Notes under the pieces: model-generated | Seen by the model: only the letters and a program-made list of their open reading frames with translations | Databases searched by the model: none | What the model was told of the DNA's origin: nothing | Part shown: one piece after another, positions 26,020 through 33,823 of the stretch | Layout: each line of letters opens with the position of its first letter | Position numbering within the stretch: the stretch's first letter is position 1 | Made by a program: the position numbers and the translations under genes | Origin: Mycobacterium sp. ACS1612 | Lineage (GTDB): Bacteria; Actinomycetota; Actinomycetes; Mycobacteriales; Mycobacteriaceae | NCBI RefSeq assembly: GCF_001667505.1 | Contig: NZ_LZHZ01000076.1 | Coordinates: forward strand, 62,001-126,000 | Direction of reading: 5' to 3' | DNA length: 64,000 nucleotides

Positions 26020-28548
26020 CTAGTCCAGTCGCCCGGCGTCGAGCACCCGAATGACGGCCGCGCCTTCCTCGTCTGAGGCGTCGAGGTCGACCTCGACGTC
26101 GAAACCCCAGTCGTGGTCGCCTGCCGGGTCGTCGAGGATCTGCCGCAGCCGCCACAGCCCGGGCTGCCGGTCGATGATCAGCAACGCCGGTCCTCTGGCG
26201 TCGGCCCCGGTGCCAACGTCATCGTGGTCGGCGAAGTACGCGTCGATGACGTCGTCCCACCGTTCCGACGTCCACCCGGAGTCGGCGTCCAACCGCCCGA
26301 GTTCGTCGGCGCGGCGCCGCGCGAACAACTGCACGCGTTTGAACAACGCGTTACGGACCATCGCGGTGAACGCGCGTTCGTTGCCGGTCAGTGGACGGGT
26401 CGGTACCGCGACGGGCTTTTGCAACGGCTCCTCAGGACTGGTCAGCTGCTCCCATTCGTCGAGCAGGCTCGAATCCACTTGGCGGACAAGCTCACCGAGC
26501 CACTCGACGATGTCTGCCACCTCGTCGGTGCGGGCCGCCGTCGGCACTCCGGAGCGCAACGCCTTGAACGCGTCGGAGAGATAGCGCAGCACCGCGCCCT
26601 CGGACCGGGCCAGGCCGTACACGCTGACGAACTCTCGGAACGTCAAGGCGCGCTCCCACATCTCGCGCACCACCGACTTCGGCGACAGTCGCCCGTCGGC
26701 CGCCCACGGGTTGCTCTGCAGGTAGACGTCGAAGGCGTGGCCGAGGACCTCTTCCAGCGGCTTGGGGTAGGTGACGTCGTCCAGCAGTTCGATGCGCTCG
26801 TCATACTCGATGCCGTCCGCCTTCATCTGCGCGATGGCCTCTCCCCTGGCCTTCTTCAGCTGGGCCGCCAGAATCGGGCGAGGGTCCTCCAGCGTTGCTT
26901 CGATGACCGAAACGACGTCCAGCGCAAAGGTTTCCGATACCGGATCGAGCATGTCGACGGCGGCCAACGCGAATGTCGACAGCGGTTGGTACAGCGCGAA
27001 GTCGGGCGGCAGGTCGACGGTCAGCCGGTAACGCCGCCCGTCGGGCTCGGGTTCGGCGAGCCGTTCCACGACGCCGGCCTGCAGCAGCGAGCGCGCGATG
27101 CCGACCGCCTCCCGGATGTGGGCAAGTTGGCGCTTGCGCGGTTCGTGGTTGTCGGTCAGCAGTCTGCGCATCGCGGTGAAGGGATCACCTGGTCGGTCGA
27201 CGACGTCGAGGATCATCGCGGTGGACACCCGCATGTTGCTGGTCAGCGGTTCCGGGGCGGCGTCGACCAGCCGCGTCATGGTCGACTCGCTCCACGGCAC
27301 CATGCCTTCGGGGGCCTTGCGGCGCACCAGCTTTCGTCGCTTCTTCGGATCGTCGGCAACCTTGGCGAACTGTTTGAGGTTCTCCACTTCGTGGTCGGGG
27401 GCCTGGACGACGACGGTACCCGCGGTGTCGTAGCCGGCCCGGCCGGCGCGGCCAGCGATCTGGTGGAACTCGCGGGCGTTCAGCAGCCGGGTGCGGGTGC
27501 CGTCGTACTTCGACAGCGCCGAAAACACGACGGTGCGGATCGGCACGTTGATGCCGACGCCGAGAGTGTCTGTGCCACAAATGACCTTGAGCAGCCCGGC
27601 CTGCGCCAGCTGTTCGACCAGTCGCCGGTACTTGGGCAACATCCCTGCGTGGTGCACGCCGATCCCGTGCCGGACCAGACGCGACAGCGTCGCCCCGAAC
27701 GTGGAGGAGAACCGGAAGCCGCCGATCAACTCGGCGATCGCCTTCTTCTCTTCCTTGGTGCACACGTTGACACTCATCAGGGCCTGCGCACGCTCGAGCG
27801 CTGAGGCCTGGGTGAAATGCACGACGTAGATCGGCGCCTGTTTGGTGTCGAGCAGGTCGCTGATCGTCTCGTGCATGGGGGTGGTCGCGTAGGAGTAGAA
27901 CAGCGGGACCGGTCGCTCGGCGTTGGCGACCAGCGCTGTGGGCCTGCCGGTGCGGCGGGTGAGGTCGTTGCGCAGGAACGTGACGTCGCCTAGCGTCGCC
28001 GACATCAGCAGGAATTGCGCCTTCGGCAGTTCCAGCAGCGGCACCTGCCAGGCCCAGCCGCGGTCGGGGTCACCGTAGAAGTGGAATTCGTCCATGACCA
28101 CGAGGCCGATGGGGGCGTCCGCGCCTTCACGCAACGCAATGTTGGCCAGCACCTCGGCGGTGCAGGCGATGATCGGCGCTCCAGCGTTGACCGCGGCGTC
28201 GCCGGTGAGCATGCCGACGTTGGCGGCGCCGAACACGTCGCAGAGCGCGAAGAACTTCTCGCTGACCAACGCCTTGATCGGCGCGGTGTAGTAGCTGCGC
28301 CGTCCGGCCGCCAGCGCTGCGTACAGCGCGCCGGTGGCTACCAGCGACTTACCCGATCCGGTCGGCGTGGCCAGCACGACGTTCGCGCCGCTGACCAATT
28401 CGATCAGCGCTTCCTCCTGCGCCGGGTACAGCGCGGTGCCCTGCGCCTCGGCCCACGCCGCGAAGGAGGTGAACAGTTCGTCGGCGTCGCCACTGATTGC
28501 GCGCAACGCGGACAGGTCGGCGGGATCGTCGAGAAGCGGTGACGCCAT
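26020..28548 (-). CDS. Ski2-like DEAD/DEAH-box RNA helicase (DUF3516 type)
   Basis: ATP-dependent helicase of 842 residues. N-terminal motor: Q-region ALYPAQEEAL, Walker A ATPTGSGKS near residue 60, DEFH box (MDEFHFY) near 152, SAT motif (LLMSATLGD), and motif VI HQIAGRAGRAGYD near 362. The long C-terminal half after about residue 420 matches the layout of mycobacterial helicases annotated with DUF3516. It probably remodels or helps degrade RNA, but the target is unknown. It lies between a SnoaL-like gene (6 bases upstream) and the PhzF-like gene. Confidence 0.9.
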   Translation of the reverse strand: MASPLLDDPADLSALRAISGDADELFTSFAAWAEAQGTALYPAQEEALIELVSGANVVLATPTGSGKSLVATGALYAALAAGRRSYYTAPIKALVSEKFFALCDVFGAANVGMLTGDAAVNAGAPIIACTAEVLANIALREGADAPIGLVVMDEFHFYGDPDRGWAWQVPLLELPKAQFLLMSATLGDVTFLRNDLTRRTGRPTALVANAERPVPLFYSYATTPMHETISDLLDTKQAPIYVVHFTQASALERAQALMSVNVCTKEEKKAIAELIGGFRFSSTFGATLSRLVRHGIGVHHAGMLPKYRRLVEQLAQAGLLKVICGTDTLGVGINVPIRTVVFSALSKYDGTRTRLLNAREFHQIAGRAGRAGYDTAGTVVVQAPDHEVENLKQFAKVADDPKKRRKLVRRKAPEGMVPWSESTMTRLVDAAPEPLTSNMRVSTAMILDVVDRPGDPFTAMRRLLTDNHEPRKRQLAHIREAVGIARSLLQAGVVERLAEPEPDGRRYRLTVDLPPDFALYQPLSTFALAAVDMLDPVSETFALDVVSVIEATLEDPRPILAAQLKKARGEAIAQMKADGIEYDERIELLDDVTYPKPLEEVLGHAFDVYLQSNPWAADGRLSPKSVVREMWERALTFREFVSVYGLARSEGAVLRYLSDAFKALRSGVPTAARTDEVADIVEWLGELVRQVDSSLLDEWEQLTSPEEPLQKPVAVPTRPLTGNERAFTAMVRNALFKRVQLFARRRADELGRLDADSGWTSERWDDVIDAYFADHDDVGTGADARGPALLIIDRQPGLWRLRQILDDPAGDHDWGFDVEVDLDASDEEGAAVIRVLDAGRLD

Positions 28549-28554
28549 GACGCG

Positions 28555-28938
28555 TCAGCCGCGCGGCGGCGGCTGGGAGCCGGCGTTCTCGGGGTCGACC
28601 TCGACGGCGTACGACGTGATGGCCGTGATCTCGTCTCCGTCGAATTCGTAGATGTCGCAACTGGCGACCGCGGTCATGCCGTCGGGGCGGGTGTAGCGGG
28701 CGAAGGTGTCGACGGCGACGGTGTCGGCGCCCGCCGCGACCACGTAGCGGTCGTAGCTGGTGGTGGTGCCTTCCAGGCTTGCCAGCGTCTCGCGGCAGGT
28801 GTGCCGCACCGCGTCGGCGCCCTCGAGCACCATGTACCCGACGATCGTCCAGCGCACATCCCTGGCGAGGTGCGGCAGGGCTTCGTCGAACCGATGCTCG
28901 GAGAACGCGCGGCCGACGGCGCCGGGATCGAATGCCAT
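28555..28938 (-). CDS. SnoaL/NTF2-like small protein
   Basis: A 127-residue protein with the NTF2-like cone fold pattern: MAFDPGAVGRAFSEHRFDEALPHLARDVRW, VLEGADAVRHTCRETLASL, and paired strands SCDIYEFDGDEITAITSYAVEV. Such proteins are small ketone isomerases/hydrolases or ligand-binding adaptors. No catalytic assignment is possible. ATG 28938 was chosen because the conserved beginning starts there. It is divergent from the LLM oxidoreductase gene and 6 bases upstream of the helicase gene. Confidence 0.82.
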   Translation of the reverse strand: MAFDPGAVGRAFSEHRFDEALPHLARDVRWTIVGYMVLEGADAVRHTCRETLASLEGTTTSYDRYVVAAGADTVAVDTFARYTRPDGMTAVASCDIYEFDGDEITAITSYAVEVDPENAGSQPPPRG

Positions 28939-28985
28939 GTGCCGACGGTAGCGTGAGTGTCTCGGCGAACGAAAAGGATGTGCGG

Positions 28986-29846
28986 GTGCAGCTAGCGGGT
29001 GTCGGCGTGTGGAGTGGCCAGTTGGAATACGGTGACCCCGGGGAGGTCGCCGACGCCGCAGCCGAGTTGGAGGAGTTGGGTTACACCGCGCTGTGGGTGC
29101 CCGACATCGGCGGTCCGGTCCGCGAAGCCGTCGAGCACCTGCTCGCATCGACCACACAGGCGGTGATCGCCACCGGCATCCTGAACCTGTGGCTGCACGA
29201 GGCATCCGATGTCGCCGCCTGGTACTCATCGGTGACCGAGTCGCACGGAGAACGCATGCTGCTCGGCATCGGCTGCAGTCATGCGCCGCTGATCGACTCC
29301 ACCGAGCCCGGCCGCTACCGCAAACCGCTGGCGGCGACGCGCGCGTTCCTCGACGCCATCGATGCCAGCGCGACGCCGGTGCCGATAAGCAACCGGGTGT
29401 TGGCCGCGCTGGGGCCCAAGATGCTGAAACTCTCGGCGCAACGTGCGGGCGGCGCGCATCCGTATCTGGTCACTCCCGACCACACCCGCGCAGCTCGCGA
29501 GGTCCTCGGTGACGGGCCGCTGCTGCTGCCTGAGCAGACGGTGTTGTTGACCGAAAGCCGCGACGACGCACGCGCCGTCGGAACCGATTGGCTGCGTGCG
29601 TATCTCGCGCTCCCCAACTACGCCAATAACTTGCTGCGCTCCGGCTTCACGCAGGACGACATCGACTCGGTCAGTGACCGGTTGTTCGACGCGATCATCG
29701 CCTGGGGCGATGAAGAGGCGATTGCGAAGAGGGTCGACGAGCACCGGCAGGCCGGCGCTGACCACGTCTGCATCCAGGCGCTCACCGCCGATCGGCGCGA
29801 ATTCCCGCGCGAGCAGTGGCGCCGCCTGGCGCCTGCGCTGACGTAG
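28986..29846 (+). CDS. LLM-class (F420/flavin-dependent) oxidoreductase
   Basis: A 286-residue luciferase-like TIM-barrel oxidoreductase. Typical segments are AAAELEELGYTALWVPDIGGP, ASTTQAVIATGILNLW, ERMLLGIGCSHAPLIDS and the C-terminal GADHVCIQAL. In mycobacteria this subfamily mostly uses F420, but cofactor and substrate are not proven by sequence. Start GTG 28986 (VQLAGVGVWSGQLEYG) has AAGGA seven bases upstream; GTG 28953 and 28980 are alternatives. It is divergent from the SnoaL-like gene, 47 bases apart. Confidence 0.85.
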   Translation: MQLAGVGVWSGQLEYGDPGEVADAAAELEELGYTALWVPDIGGPVREAVEHLLASTTQAVIATGILNLWLHEASDVAAWYSSVTESHGERMLLGIGCSHAPLIDSTEPGRYRKPLAATRAFLDAIDASATPVPISNRVLAALGPKMLKLSAQRAGGAHPYLVTPDHTRAAREVLGDGPLLLPEQTVLLTESRDDARAVGTDWLRAYLALPNYANNLLRSGFTQDDIDSVSDRLFDAIIAWGDEEAIAKRVDEHRQAGADHVCIQALTADRREFPREQWRRLAPALT

Positions 29847-29902
29847 CCGCTGCACGCCGCAGCAAAATAGGGAATCTCTCCCCATGTAGGTATTCGGGCG
29901 TT

Positions 29903-29930
29903 GCCCGACCGTGAATGCCCGACCGTGAAT
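29903..29930. repeat. 14-bp tandem duplication
   Basis: The 14-base unit GCCCGACCGTGAAT occurs twice head to tail, followed by a further GCC. It lies in the otherwise mostly non-coding stretch 29847-30290 between the LLM gene and mbtI, which also holds a possible lipoprotein ORF and copy 2 of the dispersed repeat. Confidence 0.8.
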
Positions 29931-30001
29931 GCCATGAACACGAACCATTCACGTCGGCAAGCGGCCGAGACTGCATCGCGGCACGGCTCTACTCGAACTT
30001 C

Positions 30002-30025
30002 GCGTGCTGGAATGCCGTTTCGGCG
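30002..30025. repeat. 24-bp dispersed repeat, copy 2
   Basis: Identical to 1791-1814 but in the opposite orientation. Here it is preceded on the same strand by ACTCGAACTTC, giving a continuous element of about 35 bases (29991-30025). The internal ATG at 30012 is the start codon of the possible lipoprotein below. Confidence 0.7.
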
Positions 30026-30224
30026 GGGTGCTGGAGCCCTCACCGCCGCGGCGGCAGTCGGTGCGCTGGTCAGCGGGTGCGGTAGCTCGGACACCGAGAC
30101 GGCCGAGACCGCGTTGGCGGGCAAGCAAATGCCCAACGTGGTGGCAGCGACGGCCACACCCGTGGTCCACCAGGAGGCGACGCCGCCCAGGTTGTTGACC
30201 GCGACCGCGCCCGAACGGTCATGA
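30012..30224 (+). CDS. Possible small lipoprotein
   Basis: A 70-residue ORF that starts with a plausible lipoprotein signal: MPFRRG, a hydrophobic stretch ALTAAAAVGALV and a lipobox ending in SGC, then a Ser/Asp/Thr-rich segment. No family was recognised and the tail is low in complexity. The start codon lies inside a dispersed 24-bp repeat, and an upstream ATG at 29937 would add 25 unconvincing residues. It could be a real short lipoprotein, a decayed gene or a chance ORF. It is convergent with mbtI. Confidence 0.35.
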   Translation: MPFRRGAGALTAAAAVGALVSGCGSSDTETAETALAGKQMPNVVAATATPVVHQEATPPRLLTATAPERS

Positions 30225-30290
30225 CGGAACCGCAGGCAGTACCGGCGCCGTGTGAGCAAACGTCAAGAACGGCGCGGGCGCACCCGAGGC

Positions 30291-31634
30291 CTAACCGATA
30301 CGTGGCACCAAGTGTGGCGCGAGCGTCGTCAGCTTCTCGCAGGTCTCCTCGAACTCGCGATCAGGTGTCGACGCCGCGATGATGCCCGCCCCGGCACGCA
30401 ACCAAGTCCTGCCTTCCGCCTCGTAGGCAGAACGCAGCGCCAGCGCGGCGTCCATCCCACCGTCAGCCGAAAACATCACCACCGCGCCGGAATACAGACC
30501 GCGTGGACCCTCGTCGAGGCGCAGTATCGCGTCGACACTCTGCGCCTTGGGAATACCGGAGGCGGTGACCGCGGGGAACAGCGCCTCCAGCGCATCCATC
30601 CGGTCTTTCGACGGATGCAGCCGCGCACCGACCGTCGACCCGAGATGCTGCACGCTGCCCCGCTCCCGCACCGTCATGAAGTCCTTCACCACGGCGGTAC
30701 CGGGCTCGGCGACCTCGGCGATCTCCTGCAGCGAGCTGCGCACCGAGATCGCATGCTCCACAATCTCTTTGGAGTTGGACTCGAGGTCGTCACGGGCCGC
30801 CTTGTCCTTGTCCTCACCGCGACCGAATGCCCGGGTGCCCGCCAACGGCTCGGTCACCACCACCCCGTCATGATGTACGGCGGCGACAAGCTCGGGGCTG
30901 TAGCCGAGCGCCCGCAGACCGCCGAGCCGCAACAGAAACGAGCGGGCCGGCGTGTTGTGCTTTCGGCCCACCCGGTAGCTCGCGGGGAAGTCCAGTGCGA
31001 ATGGCACATCGACCCGGCGCGACAGGATCACCTTCTGATAGCGGCCGCCGACGATCTCGTCGACCGCGGTGCGCACGCGGCCCCGGTAGCCGCCCGCGTC
31101 GGTGTGCACATTGATCGGATTCGCCTGTGGCGCTGCCGGGATCCCGTCGGCCAGCAGTCGCTGCAGCACGTCGAGGTGACGCCCGTCGGGATGGTGCACC
31201 ACCACCTCGGAATGCGTCACGATCACCTGCGTGCGCGGTGCGAAGATCCGCGCGAGCGGAGTACCCGCGGGCAGCTCGCGCTGCAACCCGAACTTGTAGG
31301 CGCCGAACTCGAATGCGACCCAACCGAATACCTGCTCGGCCTCCAACAGCAGCCGGTCGATCGCTTCGCCCAGTACTTCCGCCGGCCGACCGGACCAGGC
31401 TTGGCGCCGCAAGCCGTCGGCCGTCACCCTCAGTTCGTCGCTGTCCAGTTCGACGAGCACCCGCACGCCGCTGGCCAGGATCCAGCGGCCGTCGTGCTCG
31501 TAGACCAGGTAGTCCTCGTCGGCGCGCTCGGGCAGCGCGGAGGCGAGTTCGGCCACCAGATCAGCGGGTGCGATGCCCGGCGGCACGACGAACGACAGAC
31601 TCTCCGAGCTTGTCTCGACGCTTACGTCAGTCAC
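30291..31634 (-). CDS. mbtI: Salicylate synthase MbtI
   Basis: Mg2+-dependent chorismate-utilizing enzyme of 447 residues that converts chorismate via isochorismate to salicylate, the aryl cap of mycobactin. The anthranilate/isochorismate synthase fold is evident: GRYQKVILSRRVDVPF with the catalytic lysine, GVVVTEPLAGTRAFGR, ESNSKEIVEHAISVRSSL with metal-binding glutamates, TVGARLHPSKDRMDALEALF and the C-terminal GPRGLYSGAVV and RAGAGI. Its GTG start at 31634 shares GTGA with the upstream mini-ORF, so the two are translationally coupled behind an iron box. It is separated from the other mbt genes by about 8 kb of accessory genes. Confidence 0.96.
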   Translation of the reverse strand: MTDVSVETSSESLSFVVPPGIAPADLVAELASALPERADEDYLVYEHDGRWILASGVRVLVELDSDELRVTADGLRRQAWSGRPAEVLGEAIDRLLLEAEQVFGWVAFEFGAYKFGLQRELPAGTPLARIFAPRTQVIVTHSEVVVHHPDGRHLDVLQRLLADGIPAAPQANPINVHTDAGGYRGRVRTAVDEIVGGRYQKVILSRRVDVPFALDFPASYRVGRKHNTPARSFLLRLGGLRALGYSPELVAAVHHDGVVVTEPLAGTRAFGRGEDKDKAARDDLESNSKEIVEHAISVRSSLQEIAEVAEPGTAVVKDFMTVRERGSVQHLGSTVGARLHPSKDRMDALEALFPAVTASGIPKAQSVDAILRLDEGPRGLYSGAVVMFSADGGMDAALALRSAYEAEGRTWLRAGAGIIAASTPDREFEETCEKLTTLAPHLVPRIG

Positions 31635-31864
31635 ATCAGTGTCCTTCTGTACGTGGCGCTGCCAGCCATCGACGAACCCGTCGCCGAAGCGTGTTGGGCC
31701 CAGAACTCAGCGTGTTGACCGCCGCGTGTGATCGCTTCCGCGCGAGTACCGCTGTCTTCGACGGTGCCGTCGGCCGAGAGCACGGCGATGTTGTCGGCGG
31801 CGCTCTCGCTCGATTCCGCCCACGTGTCGCGCTCGGCCTCCAGCGACTGTTGCGCGGCCGTCAT
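31631..31864 (-). CDS. 77-residue protein resembling the C-terminal tail of an ABC ATPase
   Basis: A small ORF coupled to mbtI (GTGA overlap) with GGAGG four bases before ATG 31864. The segment ADNIAVLSADGTVEDSGTR followed by AEAITRGGQHAEFWAQHA reads like the extreme C-terminus of ABC exporters (AD-I-VL--G-IVE-GTH-ELL--GG-YA--W), as in the siderophore transporters IrtA/IrtB. The first 20 residues and the last 15 do not fit that family, and no Walker or signature motif is present. It may be a remnant of a deleted transporter gene or a short protein that keeps this tail. It lies directly behind an iron box. Confidence 0.65.
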   Translation of the reverse strand: MTAAQQSLEAERDTWAESSESAADNIAVLSADGTVEDSGTRAEAITRGGQHAEFWAQHASATGSSMAGSATYRRTLM

Positions 31865-31887
31865 CACCCCTCCACTGCCGACATAGG

Positions 31888-31906
31888 TAAGGTTTGCCTA
31901 ACCCTA
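31888..31906 (-). promoter_or_regulatory. mbtI: IdeR-type iron box upstream of the mbtI operon
   Basis: On the plus strand the 19-mer TAAGGTTTGCCTAACCCTA matches 14 of 19 positions of the iron box, with AGGTT and CTAACC halves intact. It lies 23 bases before the start of the small ORF that precedes mbtI, so iron repression of salicylate synthesis is the natural reading. Confidence 0.78.
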
Positions 31907-32038
31907 GTGGGCGGACGCCGGAATGTGGGACCTACCGCCCCTGGCCGTCTACCAAAGTCGGGTAGTCCACTACCCGTGTCCCATGCGACCTGCGGCCGTA
32001 CCGTTCGATCAACGGAACGGCGCAGGTGGGAGGAACCG

Positions 32039-32284
32039 ATGATGGTCCATTCGGCCGACGACGAGGCCATTGTCGACATCGTCAAAGAGGCGATCAACAG
32101 CGGCAAGAGCACAACGCTGTATCTGACCTCGGCACAGTCCATCGCCGTGCGGTCATGGCTGTTGACCCCGGAGGCCGATTCGGCGGTCAAAAGACTCCGG
32201 CGCCACAGCGGTTTGGCCATGCTCGCCGGGCGCAACGTCAGCAGGCTTCGATCCTCTGCCCTCTGGTGCGCCGAGTCGGCGTAG
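32039..32284 (+). CDS. Small hypothetical protein
   Basis: An 81-residue ORF with GGAGG five bases before ATG 32039 (MMVHSADDEAIVDIVKEAIN). It has no cysteine motif, signal peptide or membrane segment except one cysteine near the end; the C-terminal half is rich in Arg, Leu and Ser. I do not recognise a family. It ends 5 bases before the stop of the convergent anti-sigma gene. The good ribosome-binding site supports expression. Confidence 0.5.
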   Translation: MMVHSADDEAIVDIVKEAINSGKSTTLYLTSAQSIAVRSWLLTPEADSAVKRLRRHSGLAMLAGRNVSRLRSSALWCAESA

Positions 32285-32289
32285 CCGGC

Positions 32290-32994
32290 CTACCGCAGCG
32301 TCTTGATCGCCAATGGCTCGTCGGTGCCCGACACCCGAATGTCGACGGTCTTGATGTGCGACGTCGGGATGCTCGTCGCGGCCGACAAGCCGGTCGCTTC
32401 GTCGCCTGCAGGCTTCCATGAACCCACCGAGTGCTGCGCGCCGTCGTTCGTCGTCACGACGATGTCGTAGCTGCTGACGTTGCGTGACCAGTCCTTCGTG
32501 TACTGGCACGCCCAGTTCAGTTCGGTGCCCCACTTCTTCTCGGTGACAGCGAGTTCGGCGGTGAGTCCACCCCGCGGCGTCGGCTGCATCGCCTGCATCG
32601 CCACCGTCTGTGGCGGCGCGGAGTCCGGGAAGACCGTCGCGCCGACGATTCCGCCCGCGATCAACAGCGCTGCCGCTGAGGCGACTGCCGCCGCGAGCCA
32701 GGTTCGCCGGGTGCGTTGCTGCCGCTTGGCGGCCGCCTGGGCGAGCGAGGCGATGTTGTCGGGACGCTGCTCGGCAGGTGGTGCCCCGGCAAGGTCGGTC
32801 AGCGCGACCGCTTCGTCTCGGCTGAGCGCGTTGAGAATGCCCGGCATACCGGCGAACTCGGTCAGTTCGGCGGCCCGCGCCGGGTTGGCGGCCAAATAAC
32901 CTTCGTAGGTCCGCCGGTCCTCCAGGCTCAGAGCGCCAAGCACATACGCGGCGTCCCATTCGGCAAGGTCGTCGTCGGATGCGAAATTAGTCAC
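32290..32994 (-). CDS. Membrane anti-sigma factor (RskA-like), no zinc motif
   Basis: A 234-residue one-pass membrane protein coupled to the ECF sigma gene by a GTGA overlap. The N-terminal cytosolic part (WDAAYVLGALSLEDRRTYEGYLAANPARAAELTEF) has the fold pattern of anti-sigma domains but lacks the HxxxCxxC zinc motif. One transmembrane helix follows (TWLAAAVASAAALLIAGGIV, about residues 102-122). The C-terminal part is predicted outside the membrane and resembles the RskA C-terminal domain. It presumably holds the cognate sigma factor inactive until proteolysis or another signal. Confidence 0.85.
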   Translation of the reverse strand: MTNFASDDDLAEWDAAYVLGALSLEDRRTYEGYLAANPARAAELTEFAGMPGILNALSRDEAVALTDLAGAPPAEQRPDNIASLAQAAAKRQQRTRRTWLAAAVASAAALLIAGGIVGATVFPDSAPPQTVAMQAMQPTPRGGLTAELAVTEKKWGTELNWACQYTKDWSRNVSSYDIVVTTNDGAQHSVGSWKPAGDEATGLSAATSIPTSHIKTVDIRVSGTDEPLAIKTLR

Positions 32995-33506
32995 CGCACA
33001 ACCCCCCTTTCCTGCAACGCGATTCGCAACGCGCGAAGCGCGTAATGAAGCCTGGACTTGACTGTTCCTTCCGGAATACCCTCTTGGCGCGCAATATCTG
33101 CCACTGTCTGGCCGAGATAGTAGGCGCGCACGATCGCGCTGCGATGCTCCGGAGACAACGACAGCAGCGCGTCGGAGAGGATCCACTTGTCGAAAGCCGG
33201 ACCGATCACGTCCGGCGTTGGCTGCTCGGGCAGGAACTCGCTTTGCAGTTCGCGGGTGTAGCGCGCGCTGCGCCGGTCGTCGATGACCAGATTGCGCGCC
33301 ACGGTGTACAGCCACTTGCGCACGTTCTCGGGCGGCTGCTGCAGGACTTCCGGCTTGCGCCAGAGTCGCAGCAGCGACTCCTGCACCACGTCCTCGGCGA
33401 ACGGCATGTCGCCTCTGGTCAATCTCAATACGTAGCGCAGCAGCGGTTGGCCGTGCTCGTCGTGCACGGCCCGCAGCAGCGCGGCCTGCTCGGAATCCTC
33501 AGTCAT
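32991..33506 (-). CDS. ECF RNA polymerase sigma factor (SigL/SigK-like)
   Basis: A 171-residue extracytoplasmic-function sigma factor. Region 2 is RYVLRLTRGDMPFAEDVVQESLLRLWR with WLYTVARNLVIDDRRSAR; region 4 is LSPEHRSAIVRAYYLGQTVADIA with the recognition helix GIPEGTVKSRLHYALRALR. The C-terminal ALR-ALQE-GV pattern is close to M. tuberculosis SigL as I recall it. ATG 33506 is used; an ATG four bases farther upstream is out of frame. The next gene is its membrane anti-sigma factor. A SigL-type promoter-like motif lies upstream, suggesting autoregulation. Confidence 0.9.
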   Translation of the reverse strand: MTEDSEQAALLRAVHDEHGQPLLRYVLRLTRGDMPFAEDVVQESLLRLWRKPEVLQQPPENVRKWLYTVARNLVIDDRRSARYTRELQSEFLPEQPTPDVIGPAFDKWILSDALLSLSPEHRSAIVRAYYLGQTVADIARQEGIPEGTVKSRLHYALRALRIALQERGVVR

Positions 33507-33554
33507 GCTTCATGCCCCGCGCATCCCTTGCTCTCGGTCAGCCTTTCGTTGAGC

Positions 33555-33583
33555 ACAACGATGCAACGCGTGTGAATCGTTCA
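33555..33583 (-). promoter_or_regulatory. Candidate ECF autoregulatory promoter
   Basis: On the minus strand TGAACG (33583-33578) and CGTTGT (33560-33555) are separated by 17 bases, about 48 bases before the sigma gene start. This resembles the TGAAC / CGT -35 and -10 pattern recognised by SigK/SigL-type factors. The assignment rests on motif and position only. The rest of 33507-33823 holds no gene that I can support. Confidence 0.5.
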
Positions 33584-33755
33584 AAGCGATTTGGAAGATT
33601 CCACAACTTCTCAAAATAGTGTCAGAGCGCGGTGGGTTCGCGGCACATACACACATGAGTTCGGTGATGCCAAGGTGACGGACCGCTCGGGTGTCCTGCC
33701 AGGAGATCGCAGACACCGTGTCCGCATGGTTGGCGGAGTTGGGCGCGCCGTGGGG

Positions 33756-33772
33756 GCGGGCGATTGGCCCGC
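33756..33772 (-). terminator. Hairpin downstream of hemW
   Basis: GCGGGC and GCCCGC flank a five-base loop, with further G/C pairing possible outside the stem, about 50 bases after the hemW stop codon. There is no U tract, as is common in mycobacteria, so a terminator role is tentative. Confidence 0.4.
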
Positions 33773-33823
33773 TGCCCACTCCATCGGTGACTTCCTGTCC
33801 GTCGAGGTGACCGCGGTCGCCTG

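Noticed and set aside
26113..27804. Plus-strand ORF of 563 residues opposite the helicase gene
   Set aside because: Shadow of the Ski2-like helicase, which has all helicase motifs.
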